The translations under genes and the position numbers were made by a program. Positions 11,884 to 22,900 of a stretch of DNA of 64,000 bases are shown here, one piece after another. Below the pieces are notes generated by a model. That model made no database searches, was not told the origin of the DNA, and worked only from the letters and a program-made list of their open reading frames with translations. Within the stretch, counting starts at the first letter, position 1; each line of letters opens with the position of its first letter. The stretch is from Galbula dea (lineage: Eukaryota > Chordata > Aves > Piciformes > Galbulidae): positions 496,001 through 560,000 of the forward strand of contig VWZX01002690.1 of NCBI GenBank assembly GCA_013399015.1. The letters are read 5' to 3'.

Positions 11884-13000
11884 CTGGAGTTATCTCTAGA
11901 GAGAAAAGCCAAGAGCAGTGAAATATGCCCACAGTAAGTACATTTGTGGTTACAGAAGAGCATGCAAAGATAAAATGGCTTTTGGCTGCTTCAGATGTCC
12001 CACAAGTAGTTCAAAATGCTGCCTGTGATCTTAATCAGTAATCATGCAGGGTGTTGCTAGCTTCATTGCTCCCCACCTCCTCCCTTCTCCCCCAGCCCAC
12101 AAAGACCTGAGAATGTTGCCAAGTCTAGTTCAAATTATCTAAACCTTTTTACAGCATTACAAGGATTTTTTCCAATTAGTCTCTTACTCAGTTGAGATGG
12201 TATTTAGCTGCCAAAGAAGAACTAGAGTTGTCTTTTAGAAATGGCATGTTTTCCTCTACAAAACACACATTTTGATTTAATCCCCACTATGACATGGCCA
12301 AGAATTCTCCTTTTATTTCCTGTCAAAGACCACCTCATGGTACCCACCAGGACCCTGCTCTGCAAATGGCAAGAGCTACTACCCTCTAACAGTGACACCC
12401 TTGAGAGCAATGTAGGTTGTGACTCCCTTCTCAAGCACTCTAGCCTAGGAAGGACCAGCTAGGACCTGCTGTAACTCAAAAGTACAGGTGGATGAGTAAG
12501 GTGGTTGTTTTTTGTGAGTAGCAGCTGTGTGCCACTGAGTGTGAGATGAGCATGAAGCAACCTTGTTTGGTGGGTCTCAAGGAACAGAGAGACAGAAGAA
12601 GAAGAGAAGCAAGGGCATAGGCTGACTCCCAGGGTCCTCAAGCCCCACTAGACTCACTGAGCTCCTCAGCCTCCTCCAGGACACCAGTGACTGCTCCTAG
12701 CCTCCTCACAGCTGGAGCAGGAAATGTCAGCTTTGGCAGCACTCTCCGCTTGAGGGCCTCCACACAAGCATGCCTGTGGCTTCTCTTCCAGCCTTCAGTC
12801 ATCAGATGACTTTCATGTGCCCCAATAGGACATCACCAGAACAATGTCAGAACTGCCATCTGGGTGGTCCTAACAAAATCCAACTACTACTGACTGAGAA
12901 CTCCTTGAACTGATGGTGGCATCAGGAACCACTCTGCCCCAGTCATCCTGTGCTAATTGCTTTAATCACCTCCTGCAAAATCTCATCCTCACCATCACTT

Positions 13001-13061
13001 CTGGAGCCCAGAATCATTTTGCATCTTCACCATGAGCTCTGGAGCCCAGAATCGTTTTGCC
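13001..13061 (+). repeat. Local direct duplication
   Basis: The segment ctggagcccagaatc, followed by attttgc or gttttgc, occurs twice about 37 bp apart. It is a minor slippage-type duplication. Confidence 0.75.
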
Positions 13062-13257
13062 TGAGCTGTGGCAGGATATTTTATTTCTCTGGGTTTATTA
13101 TTAATATTAGCATTAATAATAATAATAGGGCTGTGGAGATGATGATTATGGTTTGAAGACAAATTTTTGCTTCACAGAGATTTTGGCAAAGGTTCTAGAT
13201 AGGTTTTGAAACCACCCAATCAATTCAAGAAGGGAAAAGGGGAGGAAAGGAAAGATG

Positions 13258-13298
13258 AAGGAGAGGAGAGGAGAGGAGAGGAGAGGAGAGGAGAGGGA
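13258..13298 (+). repeat. (GGAGA)n pentanucleotide microsatellite
   Basis: About eight perfect GGAGA units in a purine-rich stretch. Confidence 0.95.
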
Positions 13299-13496
13299 AA
13301 TACCAGCAGGGTAAAAGAGGGTTTGCAAGGTCCCCTTGGGGCCTGGGCATACCATCCAAGGTAAGGATTAGGGACTGATCATTTCAGGTAGCAGAGACGC
13401 TGCATGTGACATTTGGCTCCTAAATGGTCAGAGCCAGGGAGAAGAGGCCAGTGCTTCCTGCTCCCAGGAAAGTGATGACATTTAGTTTCAAACAGC

Positions 13497-13626
13497 TTGG
13501 AAGAGTTCAAAAAAGCATGCAGATGTGGTGCTTAGGGCCATGGTTTAGTGGTGAGCGTGGGAGTGCTGGGTAGCTGGTTGGACTGGATGATCTCAGAGGG
13601 CTTTTCTAACCATAATGATTCTATAG
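13497..13626 (+). mobile_element. Short CR1 LINE 3' end
   Basis: Plus orientation, diverged: GTGCTTAGGGCCATGGTTTA, TTGGACTGGATGATCTCAGA, ATGATTCTATA. It is the same family tail as the copies at 2.67 and 5.2 kb. Confidence 0.88.
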
Positions 13627-14292
13627 CTTTCCTGATGCACTTGACTGCTGCTCTCTGATAGCAGCCCTGAGGCAATCCTTCCAGGACTCCAAGATTACTC
13701 CATCTTGCCTACTGGCCATCTGTAGACTGGGGTCCTAGAAACACTTTAGTATCCCATTCCAAGATTTTCCCAACATGTGACCACTGGCTCCATTTGTCCC
13801 CAGCTCAGTGGATTAGGGAGTTAAATGAAGCATAAATTCTCCATACTTCACCATGTCAAGTGAGCTGTGAGGCTCTCTGTTGCCTGGGGAACACACAGTT
13901 GGTCATGGTCCTCCAGGCATCACACATGGCTGATCTGCTGGAATGCAGATCCCAGGTGAAGTGGTCTCCATTCATAGGTGTTTTTATTCTTGGTATCATC
14001 AATGGGAAGTGTTGCTCAACCTACAGCAGTCAGATCTAACTGACATGCTGGAGACTGCTCAAGAAACACAGCTCTACAGAGGACAACTCCTCCCCATTTG
14101 CCCATTAGTTCTGAGGCACTGAACTGACAGATGTAGAAACTCAAAGGGCAAAAATCTCATTTTCCATTAACTTCCCTGCTAGCTCCTCCAAAGGATGAGG
14201 AAAGCACTAACAACAACAATTTCAGTATAATTTATAACAGCAGTCATGAAAATATCTTCCTTTTTTGACTCTGTGTGTTGGTTGGGGGTGGG

Positions 14293-14334
14293 NNNNNNNN
14301 NNNNNNNNNNNNNNNNNNNNNNNNNNNNNNNNNN
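14293..14334. other. Assembly gap (42 N)
   Basis: A run of N after a G-rich stretch (ggttgggggtggg). The true missing length is unknown. It lies between IL1RL2 and the proposed IL1RL1 first coding exon, so a missing IL1RL1 untranslated exon cannot be excluded. Confidence 1.
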
Positions 14335-15344
14335 GTGGCTTGGAAATATTAACAGCAGAACTTTGTTCTGATCTTATATAAACAGAATGGCTTTTTTCTA
14401 CCAGGGGAGAACCTCAGTCTGAGGCATCACTAGGTGGAAGCATTGCACAGAGCAATGCTGACACACTGCTGAGGGGTTTAGAGACACCCCCACCTCCCCT
14501 GCCCTCACCCTGGGACCCCTGAGCTTTCCCCATCCTTTGTTTTCTGCTCTTTTGGACATGATCTTTTCCTCAATAATAAGCCAGTTCATCTCCTAATTTA
14601 AGTACCCAAGTAAGTTGATGGCCCAAGCCTCCAAAAATGTCAAGCACCCCAAAGTCAGCAGTTGCTATAAGAAGTGACAACAGACTGCTGGCACATCCTT
14701 GGCTCACTGCAATCCTTGGACCAAGCCATTCAGATCTAGGCTGAGGAGACAGAATTGTATGAAAAACTTGGCTTTTCTTGCAGAAATCAGCATGTGGTCT
14801 ATTCTCTTCAGTCCCTGGGGAGAATTAAGGCCTGTTTACTCTAAAAACACAGGAATTGGAGCCAGCTCTCAAGCAGAACAACATGTCAGAACCCAGAAGA
14901 GAGAGGACACAGATGGTAGGGGGACATATGGCACACAAGTTCTTTCCCACTGTGAGTGTCCCTGTCAAGGCAGCTCTTTAGCTTTCTCACTCTTTGTTCC
15001 TTGAGGCAATATGGAGGGGAGTTAAGTGCCAATTTGTTTTCTGTTTTAAAGGGAGAGATGAACCTTGTAGCTTGTAACACCCAAATATTCTGCTTCTTTG
15101 CCACTTCAGAAGTGGGAGAACTCATAACCTTCTTTACCTGCCTGTAATTAGTTTACTCTTACTAAGGTGCATTTGTCCTGCCACTTCCCCTATGCTCCTT
15201 GTCAAATGATGTGGTTGTGTCACACCTCACCCAAGAAGTACAGACCTAGCTGCCACAGTGTGGGGGAGGATCAAGGTAGGTAGCTCCAATTTCTTTCCAA
15301 ATCCAACTGCCTAAGTCACCTACTTCCATAACACAGAAGAATGA

Positions 15345-15863
15345 GACAGCTGTGCTGCTGTGCTCTGGGGAGACCTCACCCTGAGAACTGTGGCCAGCTC
15401 TGGAATCCTCAGCATAAGGACATGAACCTGTTGGAGCAGGTCCAGAGGAGGCCACAAAAATGACCAGAGTGCTGGAACACCTCTGCTGTGAGGACAGGCT
15501 GAGAGAGCTGGGGTTGTTCAGCCTGGAGAAGAGAAGGCTCCAGGGAGACCTTCTGGTGGCCTTTCAGTGCTTAAAGGGCCTATAAGAAAAATGGAGACAA
15601 TCTTTTTATCAGGTGTGTGACAGGACAAGGGGTAATGGTTTTAAACTAAAAGAGGTTCAATTTAGACTAGATATAAGGAAGACATTTCTCACAATGAGGG
15701 TAGTGATGCACTGGCCCAGGTTGCCCACAGAGGTGGGAGATGTCCCATCCCTGCAACCTTTCTAGGTCAGGTTGTTTGGGGCTCTGAGATGTCCCTGTTC
15801 ACTACAGGGGGTTTAGACTAGGTAACCCTGAAAGGTCCCTTCCAACCCAAACTATTCTGTTTA
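15345..15863 (+). mobile_element. CR1 LINE fragment with ORF2 remnant
   Basis: Plus orientation, about 520 bp: GGAGACCTCACCCTGAGAAC, CTGTTGGAGCAGGTCCAGAG, GTTCAGCCTGGAGAAGAGAA, TGATGCACTGGCCCAGGTTG, CCTTCCAACCCAAACTATTC. It lies just beyond the IL1RL2 3' end. Confidence 0.92.
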
Positions 15864-16173
15864 GCACCACCCCATAGACCAGAGAATTATTCCATAAATG
15901 TCTAAAAAGCCCCAGATTCCACCCCATTTGTTGAACACATTTGGTCCCAACTCTTCAGCTGAAACACATTTAGTGGTGTGAGGAATTTTTAACTACACCT
16001 GCTCTGGCATGTATATCTCCAACCCCTTCAAGAAGCGAGGCCAAGTCCTGCTGATCAGAAGGGGACCCCAAAGCTTGTACAGTGCAGATTCTTCTGACAA
16101 TCAAGAAGTCAGACAATGACAGGGAGGCAACAGGGACAGAATTACTTGGAAAATGCTTATAAGAGAAACAGAT

Positions 16174-16179
16174 TTTATT
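16174..16179 (-). terminator. IL1RL2: Poly(A) signal of IL1RL2
   Basis: AATAAA on the minus strand, about 330 nt after the stop codon. It is the first such signal downstream, giving a short 3' UTR ending near 16155. Confidence 0.6.
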
Positions 16180-16508
16180 TATCAGCTGCAGTTTCAGTTG
16201 TTTAGAAATGGATTTCCCAGCTCCTTCTTCAGTGGCTATTCCATTCATGTGGACCACAACTATTTAATAGTTTACCACCATCAGCAACATTTACTTCTCC
16301 TATCTCTGGGAGACTAACACAGCAAACTGTGTCACTATCCAAAAGCCAGGGCAGAAATAAAAGCTGTCCCAGAGTTTCTCTTTTAGGGTGCAATCTGGAG
16401 AAGGGATGAGTAGTTCTTACTCCTTGAAGAAAACACCTACTTTGTAATAGAAAGGATCTGTGTAAAAAAAAAAACCCCACACTGCAGAATTACCTTCTCA
16501 GTCTTGTT

Positions 16509-16915
16509 TTAAGAAATGCCTCTCAACTGCCCTTGGCTGCAGGATTGTTGAAGGCTAGGGGCAAAAAAAGACCCTTCAGAGTAAGACTTTTTTTTCCTAG
16601 CTGGCATCTGATAGCGCACATTCTTCCAGAATCTTGTGTCTGCTGAACAAGATCTCCCTGAGAAGTCTCCTTTCCACTGGATAGCTCCATGTTTTTGCTT
16701 GATGTACCTGATGGACTCTGGCAGGCTGGTGTAGTCCTGGCTTGCAGCCATTTCTATAAGAATCACTTGAATCTCATCACGGATGAGAGCATTATACACA
16801 GCTAGCTGCTGTCCAGAGGCAGCTTCTGACAGGCCACCACAAGATGCTTCTGATCCCAAAACAATCATCAGTCTTCTGCTTTGCTTAAGTGTTTCATCAG
16901 CAACACTCACCACAG
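16509..16915 (-). CDS. IL1RL2: IL1RL2 coding exon 10 (TIR domain second half, stop)
   Basis: This exon has 407 nt of coding sequence ending in TAA at 16509-16511. It encodes AVVSVADETLKQSRRLMIVL, LPESIRYIKQKHGAIQWKGD and box 3 FWKNVRYQMP, followed by a lysine- and serine-rich tail. The acceptor is TTTTTCCACAG. Confidence 0.95.
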
Positions 16916-19900
16916 CTGTGGAAAAATGAAGGGGAAGAAGAAATCAATCAAATTTTGCACAGAAACTCTACAACTGAGGTAAAAGAGTTCTTCAGCTGAA
17001 AGTGGGATCTACTTGGAGCAGTGGCTAGCTCAGAGGACTGGGAGGTTTAAGATCTCCATATGATTCAGGATATGAAATTACTGATAGAAAATGTTTTCTT
17101 CATTCCCCAGGAGCTAATATCATTTCAAAAAGCCCTCAATGATGTTGTTCATGCTGCTGAATCCTGGTTTGCTCGTTGTTAAAAAGAAAGGGCAGATCCT
17201 CCTAACACCAGAAGTTTGGGTAAGAAGCCAAAAAAATAGTAGCAATTTTAAAAATGGAGAAATTATCCATTAAAAATAAACAACTGCAGCTTTGTTTTCA
17301 AAAAACAGGCAGATTTTAATTGTATGGCTATATAACCTTCTAACCTGAGAACAATGTGTCAGAAGACATTAACATTTACATTAACATTAACAGTAACCTC
17401 TCCTAATTCCAGCATACCTTCTCCTGGTAAATCATCCCTTCCCAATATAAAGAGGTGATATCCACACTGTTGCTCTAAAACATCAGGGAGTACTCTCCCA
17501 ACAAAGGTTTCCAGATGATAGCAACTTCTGCCTCCACTGCTTTTAGTGTAGAGGACATAGGCATCATAGACTTTCCCATCTAAAACAAACACAAATGTTT
17601 CTGTTAAAAATAAGAACAGGTTTCATCTTGGGCTGTTTAAAAATTGTTCCCTTGTCTGACAGAATAATGTCAGAGTATTAAAATGGTCTAGAAATCAAGG
17701 AAGGAGCAGCCACAGAATCTGACTTCTTCTCCCATCATGGGCACAGATATGGCAGCAAGTGAGTTGGGTGCAGGACCTGGGACTTGCAAGAAGGGGCCAC
17801 CAACCCCAGAGGTGCCAGGACATTACAAAGTCTCCTCTTGCAGGACTTTCTTCACCCCCCCTCCTGAAACAAACCCAACAGCAGTTGTCTCCACTTCTGG
17901 CTAATCAGAAGAGAGGGTGGCAAAGGGCAGGTAGAAGGCCAGAAGCAGCTGTGGTTTTGAGAGTTACAACCGAGTAATAAACAGGAATGAAGAAACCAAA
18001 TCAAAATCAGATTTAACTCAGCAAGTTAAGTTTAGCTCCACAAGCTACAAAACATCTTTTCTTTGATTGATTGGTTGATTGATTTTCATTAGAACTCTAA
18101 TAATAGTGTTCTGGGGAAACTGAAGTTAAAATGACTTTTCTGTGAAAACATTTAGAATAGCCATGAGTAAACATTAATTAGCTGAATGCACACAATGTCA
18201 AGCTATGGGGAACTTCAGGGAGCCTAATTCTGACTGCTGCCACACCAAATATCTATAACCTTGCACTTCTTGCAATGTTTTTTCCACACTTGTCCAATGT
18301 TTTTGTCTACACTACAGAAACTAAAACACCTAAGAAGAAAGAGAGACTGCAGAACAGTACCATTTTTTTCTCTTTGGCATGTAGACATCATAACTGATAG
18401 CATTCAGAAAGTGTTGGGTACAAGAGAGAAGAAAACCAACAGAATTCATCTCCTAGAAAATGAGTTTGGTTTTCAGCAGAAGTATTGCATGCAGATCTTT
18501 CAACAGCTACTTTATAGCATGTAGCTCTGCTGACACCTATTGATCATCACCAGAGTGACCATAAAGCTACAGCTAAAGAAACCACTTGACAGAAAGGCAA
18601 AAAGCAAACTTGGGAATAAGCAAATTTTGCCCTCTCTCACCTTCAATATGTTGCAGAGTTTATTAGCTCAACTATTTTACCCATCTGACTGAAAAAAATC
18701 CTCTCCCAACCCCCCAAAACCCCTGGGTTTGGGCATATCTGAAAATTTCTTGAGGAACCTCCACACACATTCTCCTCAATAACCCCATTATTGTTTAGAA
18801 GTAATGGCAAGTGAAAACACCAGCAGGCTAGTTACACACACGCACACACACACACCTGCTCACCCTCACATACCTTCCTCACTGGCACTGGCACAGACAG
18901 AGTCACGGCACCAAAGCACCAAATCAACCTTGAAAATCTTGTAGATTGTGAAAGTAATAAATGTTAAAATTAACAGTGAGACAAGACCTCCAGCCAGCCA
19001 GCTTTCTGTATTGGGAACTGCACAAAAACAGAAGAAGATTGGGCTTTAAATGGTGAATTTGTCCAAGTCTGATCTTTCACACAAATGTTGTACAAATTTG
19101 AGTAGCACAGCTTTGACTCCCACCTACATGTTGTTTGAATACTGATAAATACATGGCTCTAGTGACTCCTTCCCTGTGCACAGACAGCAAACTGTAACCC
19201 TCCTGTCTTCTATCAACATGATACGTGAGCACTTGGTATCAAAATCCCTGCTGGGGAAGACAAGCTAAACACAGGCCTCAAAAATAACAGCATTTCTTAC
19301 CTCTGTGTTTTAATATAATGTAGGATGCAACCTGCCCAAAAGCATTGGAAGCTTGGCAGACAAAAGGCTGTTCAAAATCTTCACTGTTCACTTCTGAGAT
19401 GATTAGCTTCACAGAATGCACAGGGCGTCCATCCTGAGAACTTTCCTCCCTAGCCAAAAGGCAACAAACAAGAGCCATAAAAACCACAGCCCTCTTCTGG
19501 AGAGGCTTCATCACCCACAGCTGCAGCAGGGCAAGGCTGGTTTCCATCTGCAGATGTCAACCACACTTCAGAAGAGGGGAGCAATTGCATTGTATGAAGG
19601 AAACCCAAACAACCTTCAGGTCTCTTCCTGACATTTAGCATAGACCTTAGAAACCAGCAAGATGTTATCTTACTCCTCTGGGGGGAGATAGCTCCAGGTA
19701 TAACCTTTCTATAGGCTGAAGTAGAAAAATACACCTTACAGACCTCAGCTAACCCTTGCTATGGGCTCCCCAACCCCTGCAAGAGTAGGGAAAGAGAGAG
19801 AGAGAGCAATTCCACATTGTGATATGACAGAGCAAGAGGCTCTGGTACATGGGTGGTGTCATTTGCAGTAAGCAGGTCTGGGACAGAGAGGACATAAAAG

Positions 19901-22900
19901 GTGGCAACCCACAGCAGACACCAATTCACAGTGTGATTCCAGCTGCAAGGAGTGGAGTCTAAACTGCTGCTTCACCCCACGGATCAGAACAGACTTAAAC
20001 CAGCTGAATTCTCAGGCTGCACCACGAAGAGACACAGATTATCCCACACAGATAGGACAAGAGCACAAAGATGCTCCTTATGCTGCACATTCAGTTAGGC
20101 TTGTGGACCATGATGTGTGAACTCCACAGCTTTTTTTACCACCTGCAAAATGAGAGGCACCACTATCTTCTTAACTGGAGATCTCAAATGCAAAATTAAC
20201 TAACTAGGCTACTCAGCCAAGCACTACTCTTTTCTGCAACCCTATTCTAGTTCCCATTTAAAATGTAAACTAAAAGCTTGAAATATACCATAGACAGGAC
20301 GACGTGAATCACTTTCTAAGCAACACAGTTACAGCAGTTTGAACTTTGTAACAAGGAATAGATGAAACAACAGCAGGAGGGCAGATGACTAATGGTTGCA
20401 AGGATGATCACTTAAGTGCTAGGAAGTACAAAAAATAACATTGCCTTTATGATGTCAGTTGGTAAGAGTTTTCTCTTGGTGAGCACTCAAAAGAAGTCAG
20501 CATTTTATTCCCCCCTTTGTTTTATGATGAGGACTTACTTCTCACAACTATGTTCTTACTTTGAAAATATCGTTCTCATTTCTTCATCAGTTTCTTGGTC
20601 ATATATAGGGCTTGAGAGTTTACAAAAGTGATGACAGTTTTTCTTCATAGCACCACCATGAGATAAGGGCTGACAAAACCCTGCAAGCTTTAGTTCCCAA
20701 CTTGTCATACCCAAGCCATTTTCAGATTTGCCTTCTGCTCCAATTTGAGTTGCTTTTTCAAGTCAGGTCTAATTTCTTTCCTCCTAACTTCATGTCACCT
20801 GCTTTTCACCCCCAACTAATCTCCCATGCTTATCTTTTCATGCTTTACTCAGTCCAAGCCTGTTTTCTTCCCAAACCCCAACTCCTCACTGGAAATCTCT
20901 TTCCCTTTTCTCCTCTCACCCTGCTAAGCTTCAGTAAAAAAGTCCTCAACAAAGTCTTCCATTAGCTCTTCAGCTGATCTCAGTCACATTGCTCTAACTT
21001 AAGGCTCTTAAACCTGGAAGTCTCAATGCCTCTTGTAAAGCACAGGTGTGACCTCTTGCAACCTTCCAGGGAGGCCAATATGAAGAGAAAGGAGAACACA
21101 GAATTAAAACAGACAGCCTAAAGATCATGAGCCTGGACATGCTTAAGCCAACTGAAAGAGGTCTTCTGCCAGGCCAGAGCCTCCTAAATAGAAACTGGTT
21201 TACCATTAGGAGATTTTAAGTCCAAAAAGCCCCTTTTCCCAAGGCTTGAAATTAAGACAGACTTTCACCATGATCAAAAAGAGCACAATCAGATGTGAAG
21301 CCCATGTGCCTATTGTTTCAAGCTTCTACTTCCAAGCAGAAAGTGAATTGAAGGAGGCAAGCATTAGAGGTTTTTATAAAGAAAGCTATGTAAGCATAGA
21401 GAAAAATATTGCTACATATTTCAAGGTCAAAGTTCCACTTTTGGTTGCTAACATGGCATTTTCTAATCTGAAAGTATACTTACTCATAAGGACTTGCAAA
21501 AATCCTGCTCACATAAAACATATCAATATACACACCGTTGCCTGTCCAAAACACATCATACCCATCAGCACCTGTTGTATTGCAATCCACTGCAAGCTGT
21601 GAGCCTATAAAATCGTGTTATGAAGAGAAAAGTTAATTTTCACAAGCTAATTAAAGGCTCTTCACAGACTCCCACACCCAGAGCACCTAAGGATGGTCCC
21701 ACACCCTTCCAGTAAAAGTTACCCCTAACAGGGAGTTTATATACTCAGTGATCTGCAGGCTCAGAAAGAGGATGGAAGAGGCTAAATCCAGCAAGAAGAC
21801 TCTTCTCTCTGGAGCATCACTTTCCCTGCAGATTCAAAGATGGATCTGTTCTTAGATTCTCTTCCAGAGTGATGGAAAGCAACAGATGTGACAGAGAATC
21901 ACTTGCATTCCCTATCTTTTTCCTTGTAGCTGAGAAATCTCCCTAGGGCTTTGTAAGAAACGTGCCTTGTACCCTTCCCTCTCACCCCCAAACACTCTTC
22001 CTTCAGGGGATCAACACAGAGAAACTGAGCTGGTCACTGAACTAGTTTTTGACAAACACAAAACAAAACAAGAAAATCCAGAATATGGTACTTTTCAAGC
22101 ATACATCTTCACTGGAGTACAAAAATCACATTTTCTTATGGAGAAAACTACTTACCAAGTTCCACTTCAATGGAGTTGTTTCTTGGGTAAGATATTTCTG
22201 GAGGCTTTTTTGGTGGGCTCACTAATCAAAAGAAAGAACTTTTCAGAAAACCAGGGGCAGATGCAGCCTGCCCTAGGCTCTATAACCTAAGTACAACTGA
22301 AAAACAACCCCTGTCCTATGGACAACTGCTATCATTTGGGCCAGTTTAGATCACTGTTCCTGTGTCATGAGTACAATGTCAAGAAGAGAGAAGCAAGATG
22401 GGCAGGACAGAAGGTGCAGCTGCATGTCCTGGTTTGGGTTAGAACACAACTAATTCTGTTCCCTGAGGCTTTCTGCCATGGTATCAGTGGTGACACAGTT
22501 ACCATCAAGGGGGGGGTTGGGTTCAGTATTGGGTTCTGTACATATTTCTATATATTTCATTTACCATTATTATTAAAGTAGTTTTAGTTTTGTTTTCCAG
22601 TCCACAAGTCTCTCTGCCTCTCTCTTATCCCCTTTCCCTTCCCATGGGGCAGGGAAAGAGGGAATAACAAGGAGTGTCTGTCATTGGGTTGGTGGTCAGC
22701 CCAGCCTCAACCCTATCCACAAATGGGGTCTTTTGGTTTAAGTCTTAAGAAACTTGGATGAAAATTTGAGTCACTGTTACCAACACAAACCACAGTGAAA
22801 TGAGCTCCTGACCTTCCACAGTCAGCCTGATGTCTCGTGATATGTTGTAGTGTTTCCCCCCGCAGGTGTATGTTGTCTCACATGTATAGTTCCCTTGGTC

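Larger units (their letters stand above)
6220..16150. other. Interval between IL1RL2 and the proposed IL1RL1 first coding exon
   Basis: About 10 kb, CR1-rich (about 6.51, 9.95, 13.5 and 15.35 kb), with a GGAGA microsatellite and an assembly gap. No coding exon of the receptor family was recognised. It should hold the IL1RL1 promoter and any untranslated first exons, but I cannot place them. Confidence 0.6.

Noticed and set aside
13258..13298. Regular short repeats considered as a CRISPR-like array
   Set aside because: It is a perfect pentanucleotide microsatellite with no spacers, in a vertebrate genome.
22425..22721. Looked for a full endogenous retrovirus (gag, pol, env) next to the LTR
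   Set aside because: Only one LTR is present. The flanks are IL1RL2 intron and exons, so it is a solo LTR.
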